Shown here piece by piece: positions 8,161 through 16,117 of a stretch of 64,000 nt of DNA (its first letter is position 1; every line of letters starts with the position of its first letter). Below the pieces are notes generated by a model. That model did not search any database, was not told the DNA's origin, and was given only the letters and a program-made list of their open reading frames with translations. This stretch comes from Roseovarius sp. Lineage in GTDB: Bacteria > Pseudomonadota > Alphaproteobacteria > Rhodobacterales > Rhodobacteraceae. The stretch covers positions 62,001 to 126,000 of the forward strand of contig NZ_JALUXE010000014.1 in the NCBI RefSeq assembly GCF_027019125.1, given 5' to 3'. Position numbers and translations under genes: made by a program.

Positions 8161-9725
8161 CGCATCCCCCCGACCGGCGCGCCGACCGGCACCGCATCGG
8201 GCACCAGTTGCGCCAGAACTTCGGCGCTGGAAATCACCCCCGGCAGACCTGCGCCCGGATGCGTGCCCGCCCCTACCAGATAGAGACCACGCAGCTCTTC
8301 GCTGACATTATGGGGACGGAACCACGCGCTTTGCAGAATACGCGGCTCGATCGAGAAACCCGCGCCATGCGGGCTCAGGTATCGGTCGCGAAAGGTCTCG
8401 GGCGTGAACACCTCGGAGGCCGACAGATGCGCCCCAAGCCCCGGAAGCAACTGATCTTCCAGCACCTTTTGCACCTTTTGGCGATAGGGCTCGGCCTCGG
8501 CCGCCCAATCCACCGGATCGGCATGGCCCAGATGTGGCACCGGGCTGAGGGCGTAGAACGTATCGCCCCCCGCCGGTGCCACGCCCGGATCGGTGACAGA
8601 GGGGCGATGCACATAAAGGCTCATGTCATCGGCCAGAACGCCCCGGCGAAAAATGTCCTGCACCAGCCCCTTGTAACGGGGGCCGTTCAGAATGGTATGA
8701 TGGCCCACATCCGGCCACATCTCGCGCGTCCCTTGCGTCCCAAAGTACCACACAAAAAGACTCATCGACCAGCGCGACCGCTTGAGCCGCGCCGTGGTCC
8801 AGCGGCGTTTCGCGTGATTGCGCAAGAGGTGATCATAGGTATGGCCCGCATCCGCATTCGAGATCACGATATCGCCGCTGATCCCCTCGCCCCCGGTCAG
8901 GCGCACGCCCATGGCACGCCCGTCCTTGATCACGATTTCATCGACCTCGGCCCCTTGCCGGATCATCCCGCCCTGCCCTTCGATCACCCGGACCATGGCA
9001 CGGGCGATGGCATCGACGCCACCGATGGCATAATGCACGCCAAAGGCCGCCTCGAGATGGCTCACGAGCGCATACATCGACGTGACATTGAACGGATCAC
9101 CGCCGATAAAGAGCGGATGAAACGACAGCGCCATACGCAGGCGTTCGTCCTTCATCCGGCCCGCGGCATGGGCATAGACCGAGCGGTCGGCGCGCAACCA
9201 GGCGAACTTCGGCAAGACCTTGATCAGGTCGATCAGCCGGTGCATCGAGCGCCGCCCCAGATCCTCGAACCCGAACCAATACCGCGTCTCGCTGTCCTTG
9301 ACGAAGCGGTCATAGCCCGCCAGATCCCCAGGCGACAGGCGCGCCACCTCGGCGCGCATGGCATCCCGGTCCTGCCGCGCGGTAAAGGTAGACCCATCCG
9401 GCCAGCGAATTTCGTAAAAGGGATCAAGCGCGCGCAGATCGACATCCGCGTCGAAATCCCGCCCGCAGGCCGCCCATAAGTCACGAAAGAGCTGCGGCAC
9501 CGTCACAATGGTCGGCCCCAGATCGAACCGGTGCCCATCCTTGGTGATGCTCGAACCGCGCCCCCCGGGGCTATCCAAACGATCCAGAACCGTGACCCGG
9601 TATCCCTTGGCCCCCAAACGCATGGCCGAGGCCAGACCGCCCAGCCCCGCCCCGATGACCAGCGCATGCGGGGCGTCGGCGCGTGTGGCCTGTTCAATCA
9701 GGCGCGGATCGACTCTTGTCAACAT
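8157..9725 (-). CDS. crtI: Phytoene desaturase (neurosporene/lycopene forming)
   Basis: The 522-residue FAD enzyme shows the N-terminal dinucleotide fold VIGAGLGGLASAMRLGAKGY at residues 22-41 and RGSSITKDGHRFDLGP, then GGDPFNVTSMYALVS and the C-terminal ILQSAWFRPHN and LVGAGTHPGAGLPGV. It converts phytoene by stepwise desaturation, probably to neurosporene as in Rhodobacter (inference from close resemblance). It starts a minus-strand unit crtI-crtB-tspO and shares a regulatory gap with the divergent crtA, where two PpsR boxes lie. Confidence 0.96.
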   Translation of the reverse strand: MLTRVDPRLIEQATRADAPHALVIGAGLGGLASAMRLGAKGYRVTVLDRLDSPGGRGSSITKDGHRFDLGPTIVTVPQLFRDLWAACGRDFDADVDLRALDPFYEIRWPDGSTFTARQDRDAMRAEVARLSPGDLAGYDRFVKDSETRYWFGFEDLGRRSMHRLIDLIKVLPKFAWLRADRSVYAHAAGRMKDERLRMALSFHPLFIGGDPFNVTSMYALVSHLEAAFGVHYAIGGVDAIARAMVRVIEGQGGMIRQGAEVDEIVIKDGRAMGVRLTGGEGISGDIVISNADAGHTYDHLLRNHAKRRWTTARLKRSRWSMSLFVWYFGTQGTREMWPDVGHHTILNGPRYKGLVQDIFRRGVLADDMSLYVHRPSVTDPGVAPAGGDTFYALSPVPHLGHADPVDWAAEAEPYRQKVQKVLEDQLLPGLGAHLSASEVFTPETFRDRYLSPHGAGFSIEPRILQSAWFRPHNVSEELRGLYLVGAGTHPGAGLPGVISSAEVLAQLVPDAVPVGAPVGGMR

Positions 9726-9741
9726 AGGTTTAGACTACAGG

Positions 9742-9759
9742 TGTCTAGTTTAATTGACA
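9742..9759. promoter_or_regulatory. PpsR/CrtJ binding box 1
   Basis: TGTCTAGTTTAATTGACA fits the TGT-N12-ACA consensus of the aerobic photosynthesis repressor PpsR (CrtJ). It sits 17 bases upstream of the crtI start in the crtI-crtA gap, as in purple bacteria. Confidence 0.8.
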
Positions 9760-9796
9760 ATCCTTTCTCGCGGCTCTTTTCTTGGAACAAAATCCG

Positions 9797-9814
9797 TGTC
9801 AAACTTGCCTGACA
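9797..9814. promoter_or_regulatory. PpsR/CrtJ binding box 2
   Basis: TGTCAAACTTGCCTGACA is a second exact TGT-N12-ACA site, 55 bases from the first between starts of half-sites. Paired sites are typical for PpsR, which binds cooperatively. The site is just upstream of the crtA ribosome binding site. Confidence 0.82.
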
Positions 9815-9834
9815 GTCCGTCAAGGAGCGGTGCC

Positions 9835-10542
9835 ATTCAGACCGTCAGCCTCAGTTTCTTTCGCTTTTCCCGCGGTATCGACCGGCTCTGGGCGCTGACG
9901 ATGATGGGGGCTGCGCGCCTTTTGCTGCCGCGCGTTCAGGGGATAGGCTTTTGGAAGCTGCTTGGATCAGGCACCGGCGAAGGCTTTACCCCTATCCCCA
10001 ACACCGGCGTCTACGCCATTCTCGCGGTTTGGCCCGATGCTGCCACGGCACGCGCGCAAACTTTGGGGGCCGCTGTCTTTCGCCGCTATCTCGCCCGCGC
10101 GAGCGAAAGCTGGACGCTCTTTCTCGCGCCAACCTCGGTGCGCGGGCAATGGTCCGGGGCCACGCCCTTTGAGGTTACAACCCCCGTCGAGAAAGGCGCC
10201 CTTGCCGCGCTGACCCGCGCCACCGTGCGCCCGCGCAAGGCGCTGCAATTCTGGCGCCGCGTGCCGGATATCAGCACGGTGATCGGTGCCGACCGCAATG
10301 TCGCGTTCAAGATCGGCGTGGGCGAGGTGCCGCTCTTGCATCAGGTGACCTTCTCGATCTGGCCGGACAGCCGCAGCATGGCCGACTTCGCCCGCCGTGA
10401 CGGCCCTCATGCCCGCGCCATCGCCGCCGTGCGCGATGGCGATTGGTTCCGCGAAGAACTCTACGCCCGGTTTCGCGTGATCGGCGAGGCGGGCACATGG
10501 GGCGGCAAGAGCCCGCTCGACCACATCAAGGAATTCCAATGA
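9835..10542 (+). CDS. crtA: Spheroidene monooxygenase, apparent ATT start
   Basis: The 235-residue protein introduces the keto group that turns spheroidene into spheroidenone. Motifs matching CrtA are VSLSFFRF at the N-terminus, GFWKLLGSGTGEGFTPIPNT, ESWTLFLAPTS, RPRKALQFWRRVPDIS and QVTFSIWPD. Homology begins at IQTVSLSFFRF, where relatives have Met-Gln-Thr-Val. AAGGAG (9822-9827) lies seven bases before that ATT, so ATT 9835 looks like the real start; no in-frame ATG is available. In-frame GTG 9796 and TTG 9754 lie in or before the PpsR boxes and lack a ribosome site. The stop overlaps bchI (ATGA). Confidence 0.88.
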   Translation: MQTVSLSFFRFSRGIDRLWALTMMGAARLLLPRVQGIGFWKLLGSGTGEGFTPIPNTGVYAILAVWPDAATARAQTLGAAVFRRYLARASESWTLFLAPTSVRGQWSGATPFEVTTPVEKGALAALTRATVRPRKALQFWRRVPDISTVIGADRNVAFKIGVGEVPLLHQVTFSIWPDSRSMADFARRDGPHARAIAAVRDGDWFREELYARFRVIGEAGTWGGKSPLDHIKEFQ

Positions 10543-11543
10543 CCGCAGCCTTTCCGTTTTCCGCCATCGTCGGTCAGGACGACATGAAACGCGCCATGAT
10601 CCTCACGGCGATCGAACCGGGGCTGGGCGGTGTGCTGGTGTTCGGCGACCGTGGCACCGGCAAATCCACCGCCGTGCGCGCGCTGGCCGCCCTCTTGCCC
10701 CCGATCCGCTTGATCGAGGGCAGCCCGATCAACGCCGAACGCCCCGAGGATACGCCCGACTGGTCGAGCGCGCCCCTGGGCGAGATCGTCGAGCGGCCGA
10801 CGCCCGTGGTCGATCTGCCCCTCGGCGTGACCGAAGACCGCGTGACCGGCGCGCTCGACATCGAACGGGCGCTGACCCTGGGCGAAAAGGCCTTTCAACC
10901 CGGCCTGCTGGCGCGGGCCAACCGGGGGTATCTCTATATCGACGAGGTCAATCTGCTTGAGGATCACATCGTCGACCTGCTGCTTGACGTCGCCCAATCC
11001 GGCGAGAACGTGGTCGAACGCGAGGGGCTCTCGATCCGCCATGCCGCGCGCTTCGTGCTGGTGGGCTCTGGCAACCCGGAAGAGGGCGAATTGCGCCCGC
11101 AACTGCTTGACCGCTTCGGTCTCTCGGTCGAAGTGCGCTCGCCCCAGAACATCGACGAACGCATCGAAGTCATCCGCCGCCGCGATGCCTATGAGCGCGA
11201 CACCGACGCGTTTATGGCCACATGGCAGGCCGAGGATGCCCTGATCCGCGACCGGATTCTGGCGGCACGCCGCGCCCTGCGCGAGGTCAACGCCCCCGAC
11301 GACGCCCTGCGCGACTGCGCCACGCTCTGCATCGCCATCGGCGCGGACGGGCTGCGCGGCGAGTTGACCCTGCTGCGCGCCGCCCGCGCGCTTGCGGCCT
11401 ATGAGGGCGATGCCGCCGTCACCCGCGCGCACCTGCGCCAAGTGGCGCCGTTGGCGCTCAGCCACCGGCTGCGCCGTGACCCGCTGGACGAGGCAGGCAG
11501 CGCCGCGCGCATCGCCCGCGCCATGACCGAGGTCTGGGGATGA
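10539..11543 (+). CDS. bchI: Magnesium chelatase ATPase subunit I
   Basis: BchI is the AAA+ subunit that, with BchD and BchH, inserts Mg into protoporphyrin IX for bacteriochlorophyll. The 334-residue protein has Walker A GDRGTGKST (about residues 33-41), Walker B GYLYIDEVNLL, the sensor motif VGSGNPEEGELRPQLLDRFGL and the C-terminal helical lid. Its length equals what I recall for Rhodobacter BchI. It starts in the crtA stop and its stop overlaps the bchD start, both ATGA. BchH is not in the window. Confidence 0.97.
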   Translation: MTAAFPFSAIVGQDDMKRAMILTAIEPGLGGVLVFGDRGTGKSTAVRALAALLPPIRLIEGSPINAERPEDTPDWSSAPLGEIVERPTPVVDLPLGVTEDRVTGALDIERALTLGEKAFQPGLLARANRGYLYIDEVNLLEDHIVDLLLDVAQSGENVVEREGLSIRHAARFVLVGSGNPEEGELRPQLLDRFGLSVEVRSPQNIDERIEVIRRRDAYERDTDAFMATWQAEDALIRDRILAARRALREVNAPDDALRDCATLCIAIGADGLRGELTLLRAARALAAYEGDAAVTRAHLRQVAPLALSHRLRRDPLDEAGSAARIARAMTEVWG

Positions 11544-13198
11544 CGCCCAGCCCCGCATGGGCGCGCGCCCTGCGGGCGCTTACCCTTCTGGCGGTTGATC
11601 CCGAGGGCCTGCGCGGCCTGACCCTGCGCGCCCGCGCAGGCCCCGTGCGCCAGGCCTTTGATGCCGCCCATGCGCGTCTGCCCGGCCCCGCCCGACGCAT
11701 CCATCCCGATCTCAGCGACACGCAGCTTTTTGGCGGCGCGGATATTGCCGCCACCCTTGCCGCCGGTCGCCTGATCCAGAGCGGCGGGCTGGCCGAAACC
11801 CCGGCACGGCTGATCCTGACCATGGCCGAGCGCACGCCGCCCGCCCTCGCCGCCCGGCTGGCGCAACTGCTGGATCAAAGCCCGGGCCATGCACTTGTGC
11901 TCTTGGACGAAGGGATCGACGCCGAGGAGACAGCCCCGCAAACCCTCTGCGAGCGGCTGGCGCTTAATGTGACTCTCGACGACATCCGCCATGATGCGGC
12001 CCCCGCCCTCATGCCCGCCGCCGCCGATCTGGCAGAGGCGCGCGCGCGGCTGGGCGGCGTCAGCCATACGCCCGAGGATGTCGCCACCCTGACGGCTCTG
12101 GCCGCCAACTTTGGCATCGACAGCCTGCGCGCGCCCTGGCTTGCGCTGCGTGCGGCCCGCGCCCTTGCGGCGCTCGCGGCCCATCCACAGGTGACACCGG
12201 ACGATCTGCGCGAGGCGGCAGAGCTGGTCTATCCCGCCCGCGCCACGCAACTGCCGCAAGAGCCGGAACCAGAGCAGCCCGATGCCGCGCCCGAACCCGA
12301 AGAACAACGGCAGAGCGATACACCCGACATCCCCGACGACGTGCTCATCGCGGCGGTGGCGGCCCTCCTGCCACCCGCGCTGCTGGATCAGCTGACCCAA
12401 CGCGGGGCCATGCGACGTGCCGCGGGTTCGGGGGCCGGTGCCCGGCGCAGGGCGCATCAGCGCGGCCGCCCCCTGCCCGCGCGGCCCGGTGCCCCGGACG
12501 GGCGCGGGCGGATTGACCTCATCGCCACGCTGCGCGCCGCCGCACCATGGCAGCCGCTCCGCCGCAGCACCCGACCCGACGCGCCGGGCGTGCTCATCCA
12601 TGCCGCCGACATTCACCTCAAACGCTACGAGGATCGCGCCGACCGGCTTGTGATCTTCGCGGTCGATGCCTCTGGCTCATCGGCGCTGGCACGGCTGGCC
12701 GAGGCCAAGGGCGCGGTCGAGCTTTTGCTGGCCGAGGCCTATTCCCGGCGCGATCAGGTGGCACTCATCGCGTTTCGTGGGACGGGCGCGGACCTGATCC
12801 TGCCGCCCACCCGCGCCCTGGTGCAGGCCAAGCGACGACTGGGCGCCCTGCCCGGCGGTGGCGGCACGCCGCTGGCGGCGGCCCTTGGCGCGGCACTCAC
12901 CCTCGCGCGGCAATCGCAGGCCCATGGGCTGAGCCCCACACTGGCGCTCCTGACCGATGCGCGGGCCAATATCACGCTCGACGGGCGCGGCGACCGTGCC
13001 GAGGCGACCAAGGACACCACCACCATGGCCCGCCTCTGGCGCGCGCAAAACCTGCCCGCGATCGTGATCGACATTTCTGCGCGTCCGGGGCCGGAACCGG
13101 CACAGCTTGCCGCAGAAATGAACGCCCGCCACCTGCCCCTGCCGCGCGCCGATGCCCGGCGCATCTCAACGGCGGTCACCCTGGCCCTCGGGGGCTGA
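11540..13198 (+). CDS. bchD: Magnesium chelatase subunit D
   Basis: The 552-residue protein has an N-terminal AAA+-like domain without an intact Walker A, a Pro/Glu-rich acidic linker (PQEPEPEQPDAAPEPEE, about residues 237-253), an Arg/Gly-rich stretch (GSGAGARRRAHQRGRP) and a C-terminal von Willebrand A domain with a MIDAS site DASGSSA. This is the normal BchD build; it scaffolds BchI rings and contacts BchH. It is coupled to bchI by ATGA and followed three bases later by bchO. Confidence 0.96.
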   Translation: MTPSPAWARALRALTLLAVDPEGLRGLTLRARAGPVRQAFDAAHARLPGPARRIHPDLSDTQLFGGADIAATLAAGRLIQSGGLAETPARLILTMAERTPPALAARLAQLLDQSPGHALVLLDEGIDAEETAPQTLCERLALNVTLDDIRHDAAPALMPAAADLAEARARLGGVSHTPEDVATLTALAANFGIDSLRAPWLALRAARALAALAAHPQVTPDDLREAAELVYPARATQLPQEPEPEQPDAAPEPEEQRQSDTPDIPDDVLIAAVAALLPPALLDQLTQRGAMRRAAGSGAGARRRAHQRGRPLPARPGAPDGRGRIDLIATLRAAAPWQPLRRSTRPDAPGVLIHAADIHLKRYEDRADRLVIFAVDASGSSALARLAEAKGAVELLLAEAYSRRDQVALIAFRGTGADLILPPTRALVQAKRRLGALPGGGGTPLAAALGAALTLARQSQAHGLSPTLALLTDARANITLDGRGDRAEATKDTTTMARLWRAQNLPAIVIDISARPGPEPAQLAAEMNARHLPLPRADARRISTAVTLALGG

Positions 13199-13201
13199 GC
13201 G

Positions 13202-14074
13202 ATGGACTGGCAGCGCGATCTGGCGACATGGCCGCTCAATGACCGGTCACGCCGCATCCATCACCCCCCGCATCACTGGCATGTGCAAGAGATGGGGCAC
13301 GGGCCCTTGGCGCTCTTGCTGCATGGGGCCGGAGCCTCGACCCATAGCTGGCGCGATCTGATGCCGCTTCTGGCCCAGAGCCACCGCGTGATTGCCCTTG
13401 ATCTGCCCGGTCAGGGATTTTCCCGCGCCGGCAACCGGCGGCGTCTGGGCCTGCCCGGCATGGCCACGGATATTGCCGCGCTCTGCAGCGCGCAGGGCTG
13501 GCACCCGGATCTGATCCTCGGTCATTCGGCAGGGGGCGCACTCGCGCTCGAACTCGCCACGCGGCTGGTCACGGCCACCGGCCAGCCACCCGATATTGCC
13601 TGCGTCAACGCAGCCCTCGGCCCGTTCGAAGGCGTGGCAGGCTGGCTGTTTCCGGTTCTGGCCAAGGTGCTGGCGCTCAACCCGCTCACCCCCACGCTTT
13701 TCACCCTTGGGGCGGACAAGGTCGCGCGCGCCCGCCGCCTGATCGAGAGCACGGGATCGCACCTCACGCCCGAAGGTCTCGCGCTCTATGCGCGGCTGAT
13801 CGGCGACCGCGCGCATGTTGATGGGACATTGCAGATGATGGCGCAGTGGGATGTGGCCCCGCTCCTGAACCGTTTGGGCACGATCCCCAATCGCTGCCTC
13901 TTGATCACTGGCACCGGCGATCTGGCGGTGCCGCCCGAAACCTCTGCCCGCGCCGCCGCGCAAATGCCGCGCGCGCGCAAGCTGTCGCTCGACGGCCTGG
14001 GCCATGTGGCGCAGGAAGAGGATGCCGCGCGCGTTCTGGCCGCGATCCGCGATCCGGGGAACTGGCCCGCCTGA
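13202..14074 (+). CDS. bchO: Alpha/beta hydrolase BchO, putative magnesium-chelatase accessory protein
   Basis: The 290-residue alpha/beta hydrolase has the oxyanion region LLLHGAGASTHSWRDL, the nucleophile elbow GHSAGG (about residues 106-111), and a late Asp/His pair in ITGTGDLAVPPE and DGLGHVAQEE. BchO is a conserved member of bchID clusters; its exact role in Mg insertion is not established. It is the last gene of the crtA-bchI-bchD-bchO unit, three bases after bchD. Confidence 0.92.
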   Translation: MDWQRDLATWPLNDRSRRIHHPPHHWHVQEMGHGPLALLLHGAGASTHSWRDLMPLLAQSHRVIALDLPGQGFSRAGNRRRLGLPGMATDIAALCSAQGWHPDLILGHSAGGALALELATRLVTATGQPPDIACVNAALGPFEGVAGWLFPVLAKVLALNPLTPTLFTLGADKVARARRLIESTGSHLTPEGLALYARLIGDRAHVDGTLQMMAQWDVAPLLNRLGTIPNRCLLITGTGDLAVPPETSARAAAQMPRARKLSLDGLGHVAQEEDAARVLAAIRDPGNWPA

Positions 14075-14085
14075 CGCAGGTTGCA

Positions 14086-14175
14086 TCTGATCGGGATCGT
14101 GTCGCCCCGGCCCCCAAGCCGGGGCCTAGGCAGATCCCTTGTCAGCCCGGGGCGGGTGTGGTTTCGATGGCGCGC
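14086..14175. repeat. Dispersed palindromic repeat of about 100 bases, copy 1
   Basis: The copy contains GTCGCCCCGGCC, the pair CCCGG..CCGGG in several forms, GCCCGGGGCGGGTGTGG and TTTCGATGGCGCG. The same order of blocks recurs at 40948-41042 (same strand) and 63036-63140 (opposite strand). It lies between bchO and the convergent GGDEF gene and can fold into GC hairpins, so it may also end transcription. It resembles the REP-like palindromes of alphaproteobacteria. Confidence 0.7.
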
Positions 14176-14238
14176 ATGGCGCCCGAAGAGATTTGGCGCC
14201 GTTCGACGGATCAGCGAAAGACCAGAACACCCGCGCGC

Positions 14239-15249
14239 TCAGGCAATGCCGCGCATTGGAGCCACGTCTTGATCGGGCGGCTCGTGAAACCGCGCACAGC
14301 CCCGCCCCACCCCCTTGGCGGCATAAAGGGCCAGATCGGCATCGGCCATCATCCGCGCCGGATCAGGGCTGTCGTAGGCACAGCTGAGCGTGATGCCGAT
14401 GCTGCCCGAAATCCGACACTCCTGCGCACGGTAGAGCACCGCCTCTTCCAGCCGGGCAATCATCCGCTCTGCCAAGTCGCGCACCGGTGCCCGCTCGGTC
14501 ATACCGAGCAACAGAATGACGAATTCGTCGCCCCCAACCCGCGCGATCAGGTCATCCACGCGCACCGTGTCGCGCAGGCGTTGCGCCACCTCTTGCAGCA
14601 CGTGATCGCCCGCCGCGTGCCCCAGCGTATCGTTCACCTGTTTGAAGAAATCGAGATCGAGATGCAAAAGCGCGAAATCCTGCTCGCTCTGCATCAGCCG
14701 GTCCAGGACATGATCGAGCGCGCGGCGATTCCTGAGACCCGTCAACATATCGGTAAAGGCCTGCTCTTCCGCTGCAATGCGCGCGCCTTGCAGGCGCAGG
14801 TTCAACTTGCGCGAGGCCTCCATCGCGGCGGATTTCGCCTCGATCAGATAGAGCATTTCCGTCGTCAGGTCCGTCGCGGCAAAATCGGCACCCGTCAGGC
14901 CAAAGTCGCGCACCGCCTCAACCACGGAAAACCCGAACGAGAGGTTCACCACCGCGCCCCCGCCGGGCAAGGCCAAGAGCACGCCCTTGAGCGCCGTATG
15001 GGGGGAGGCGCGCAGCCGCAGCCGCAGCCGCGCGCCCGCACAGGCCAGCAGAGCCACCATATCCTCCGCCTGATGCGGGCGACGCAGCTCGATGAGGTCG
15101 AGAAATCGCATGCCGAGAGGGGGCTGCGCGCCAAAGAGCTTGGCAAAGGTCGGCCCCGCCTGCACCACATGGCCTTGGGTATCCAGAACAGCGTGCATCG
15201 GGCAAAGGCCCGCGAGCAGGGGCAACAGCGTTTTCTCTTGCGCCGTCAT
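14239..15249 (-). CDS. H-NOX-associated diguanylate cyclase (HNOBA-like + GGDEF)
   Basis: The 336-residue protein begins with a PAS-like region (MHAVLDTQGHVVQAGPTFAKLF, then GMRFLDLIELRRP) that resembles the heme-NO-binding-associated domain, passes through a coiled coil (about residues 135-165) and ends in a GGDEF domain: FTDMLTGLRNRRALD, LDLDFFKQVNDTLGH and the intact active site RVGGDEFV. It should make cyclic-di-GMP. The gene starts in the stop of the H-NOX gene (ATGA, 15246-15249), so the two form a NO-sensing pair. No EAL domain is present. Confidence 0.92.
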   Translation of the reverse strand: MTAQEKTLLPLLAGLCPMHAVLDTQGHVVQAGPTFAKLFGAQPPLGMRFLDLIELRRPHQAEDMVALLACAGARLRLRLRASPHTALKGVLLALPGGGAVVNLSFGFSVVEAVRDFGLTGADFAATDLTTEMLYLIEAKSAAMEASRKLNLRLQGARIAAEEQAFTDMLTGLRNRRALDHVLDRLMQSEQDFALLHLDLDFFKQVNDTLGHAAGDHVLQEVAQRLRDTVRVDDLIARVGGDEFVILLLGMTERAPVRDLAERMIARLEEAVLYRAQECRISGSIGITLSCAYDSPDPARMMADADLALYAAKGVGRGCARFHEPPDQDVAPMRGIA

Positions 15250-15848
15250 GCCGCGCTTCCCCCAACTCCCAATGCAAAGGCGCGCCCATGAGCAAACCCC
15301 TCTTCCAGCAATCGCACCGCGATGATCTCATGGTCCGCGCCGTCGCCCTGATGCTCGACCAGCGCCAGCGCACCATAGTCGTCCGCCATGGCACGCAGAA
15401 TTCCCACCACCACCGGCCCAAGCCTCAGATCGTGCCCCTCGGGAAGCCCGACGTGCAGATGATAGAGCCCGCCGCCCCTGTCCTGCAATTCCAGCCCCGG
15501 CAACCCCAGATCGGCAACCGCAAGGCGCGCACGCTCTGGCAGATCATCGAGAGAATGCAGAAAATCCACGTAATCCACCCCGCCAAAGCGCAGCAGGCGG
15601 CGCAATGCCTCGGTCGCGGGATGCGAGACCAGATAGGTGCCGATATCCTCCAGCAGATCGTCGCGCCCGCGCGCCAGCCGGTTGCCCACCACCGTCAACA
15701 CCTGTTCGGTGATGCGTGGCTCGTAGGTCATCATCGCCTCGAACTCGGTAAACCCCAGATCCAGCTTGTGAATGGTGCCGATCCAGACATCGCGCCCATA
15801 GGTATCCCTGACAAATCGCTCGATGGCGCGGTTGACCAGCCCGTGCAT
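15246..15848 (-). CDS. H-NOX (heme NO-binding) domain protein with degenerate YxSxR motif
   Basis: The 200-residue single-domain protein starts MHGLVNRAIERFVRDTYG, and has LLEDIGTYLVSHP, LRRLLRFGG and FLHSLDDLPERARLAV with a likely proximal heme ligand H98, then LRAMADDYGALAL. The usual heme-propionate motif Y-x-S-x-R appears as Y129-x-L131-x-V133, so only the tyrosine is kept. It is first in a two-gene unit with the GGDEF protein that it probably regulates. Whether it still binds heme is open. Confidence 0.87.
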   Translation of the reverse strand: MHGLVNRAIERFVRDTYGRDVWIGTIHKLDLGFTEFEAMMTYEPRITEQVLTVVGNRLARGRDDLLEDIGTYLVSHPATEALRRLLRFGGVDYVDFLHSLDDLPERARLAVADLGLPGLELQDRGGGLYHLHVGLPEGHDLRLGPVVVGILRAMADDYGALALVEHQGDGADHEIIAVRLLEEGFAHGRAFALGVGGSAA

Positions 15849-15981
15849 GAAATTCTCCCCTCAGATGCCCGCATCCTGACACCCAAGGGTTAACGCACCC
15901 TGAACATCTAAAATGCCCGGCATTTGGCAGACCCTATCGCGCCCTTGTCATCGCGGGGCGCTGCCGCTACATCTGGCCTAT

Positions 15982-16062
15982 CCGTTGGGGTGCCCCTTGG
16001 GGCTGAGAGGCTGTGCGCCAACCCATCGAACCTGATCCGGCTCGCACCGGCGGAGGGAACGG
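15982..16062 (+). ncRNA. TPP riboswitch (THI element)
   Basis: The conserved core is present in order: GGGGTGCC, GGCTGAGAGG, ACCCATCGAACCTGATC, then CCGGCGGAGGGAA. The closing stem P1 pairs CCGTT (15982-15986) with AACGG (16058-16062). Downstream, CGGCC (16094-16098) can pair with GGCCG (16110-16114), covering the AAAAGG ribosome site of the next gene, so control is probably on translation initiation. It marks the following genes as thiamin related. Confidence 0.95.
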
Positions 16063-16117
16063 AATTTTCGCAACCGGTCCATCCCCCTGCCTGCGGCCCC
16101 CTTTGAAAAGGCCGTGC

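Noticed and set aside
9754..9834. N-terminal extension of crtA from TTG 9754 or GTG 9796
   Set aside because: The extension overlaps the PpsR boxes, lacks a ribosome site and does not resemble CrtA; ATT 9835 fits spacing and homology.
16013..16117. Coding extension of the ThiZ-like gene upstream
   Set aside because: It reads through the conserved TPP riboswitch core, so it is untranslated RNA.
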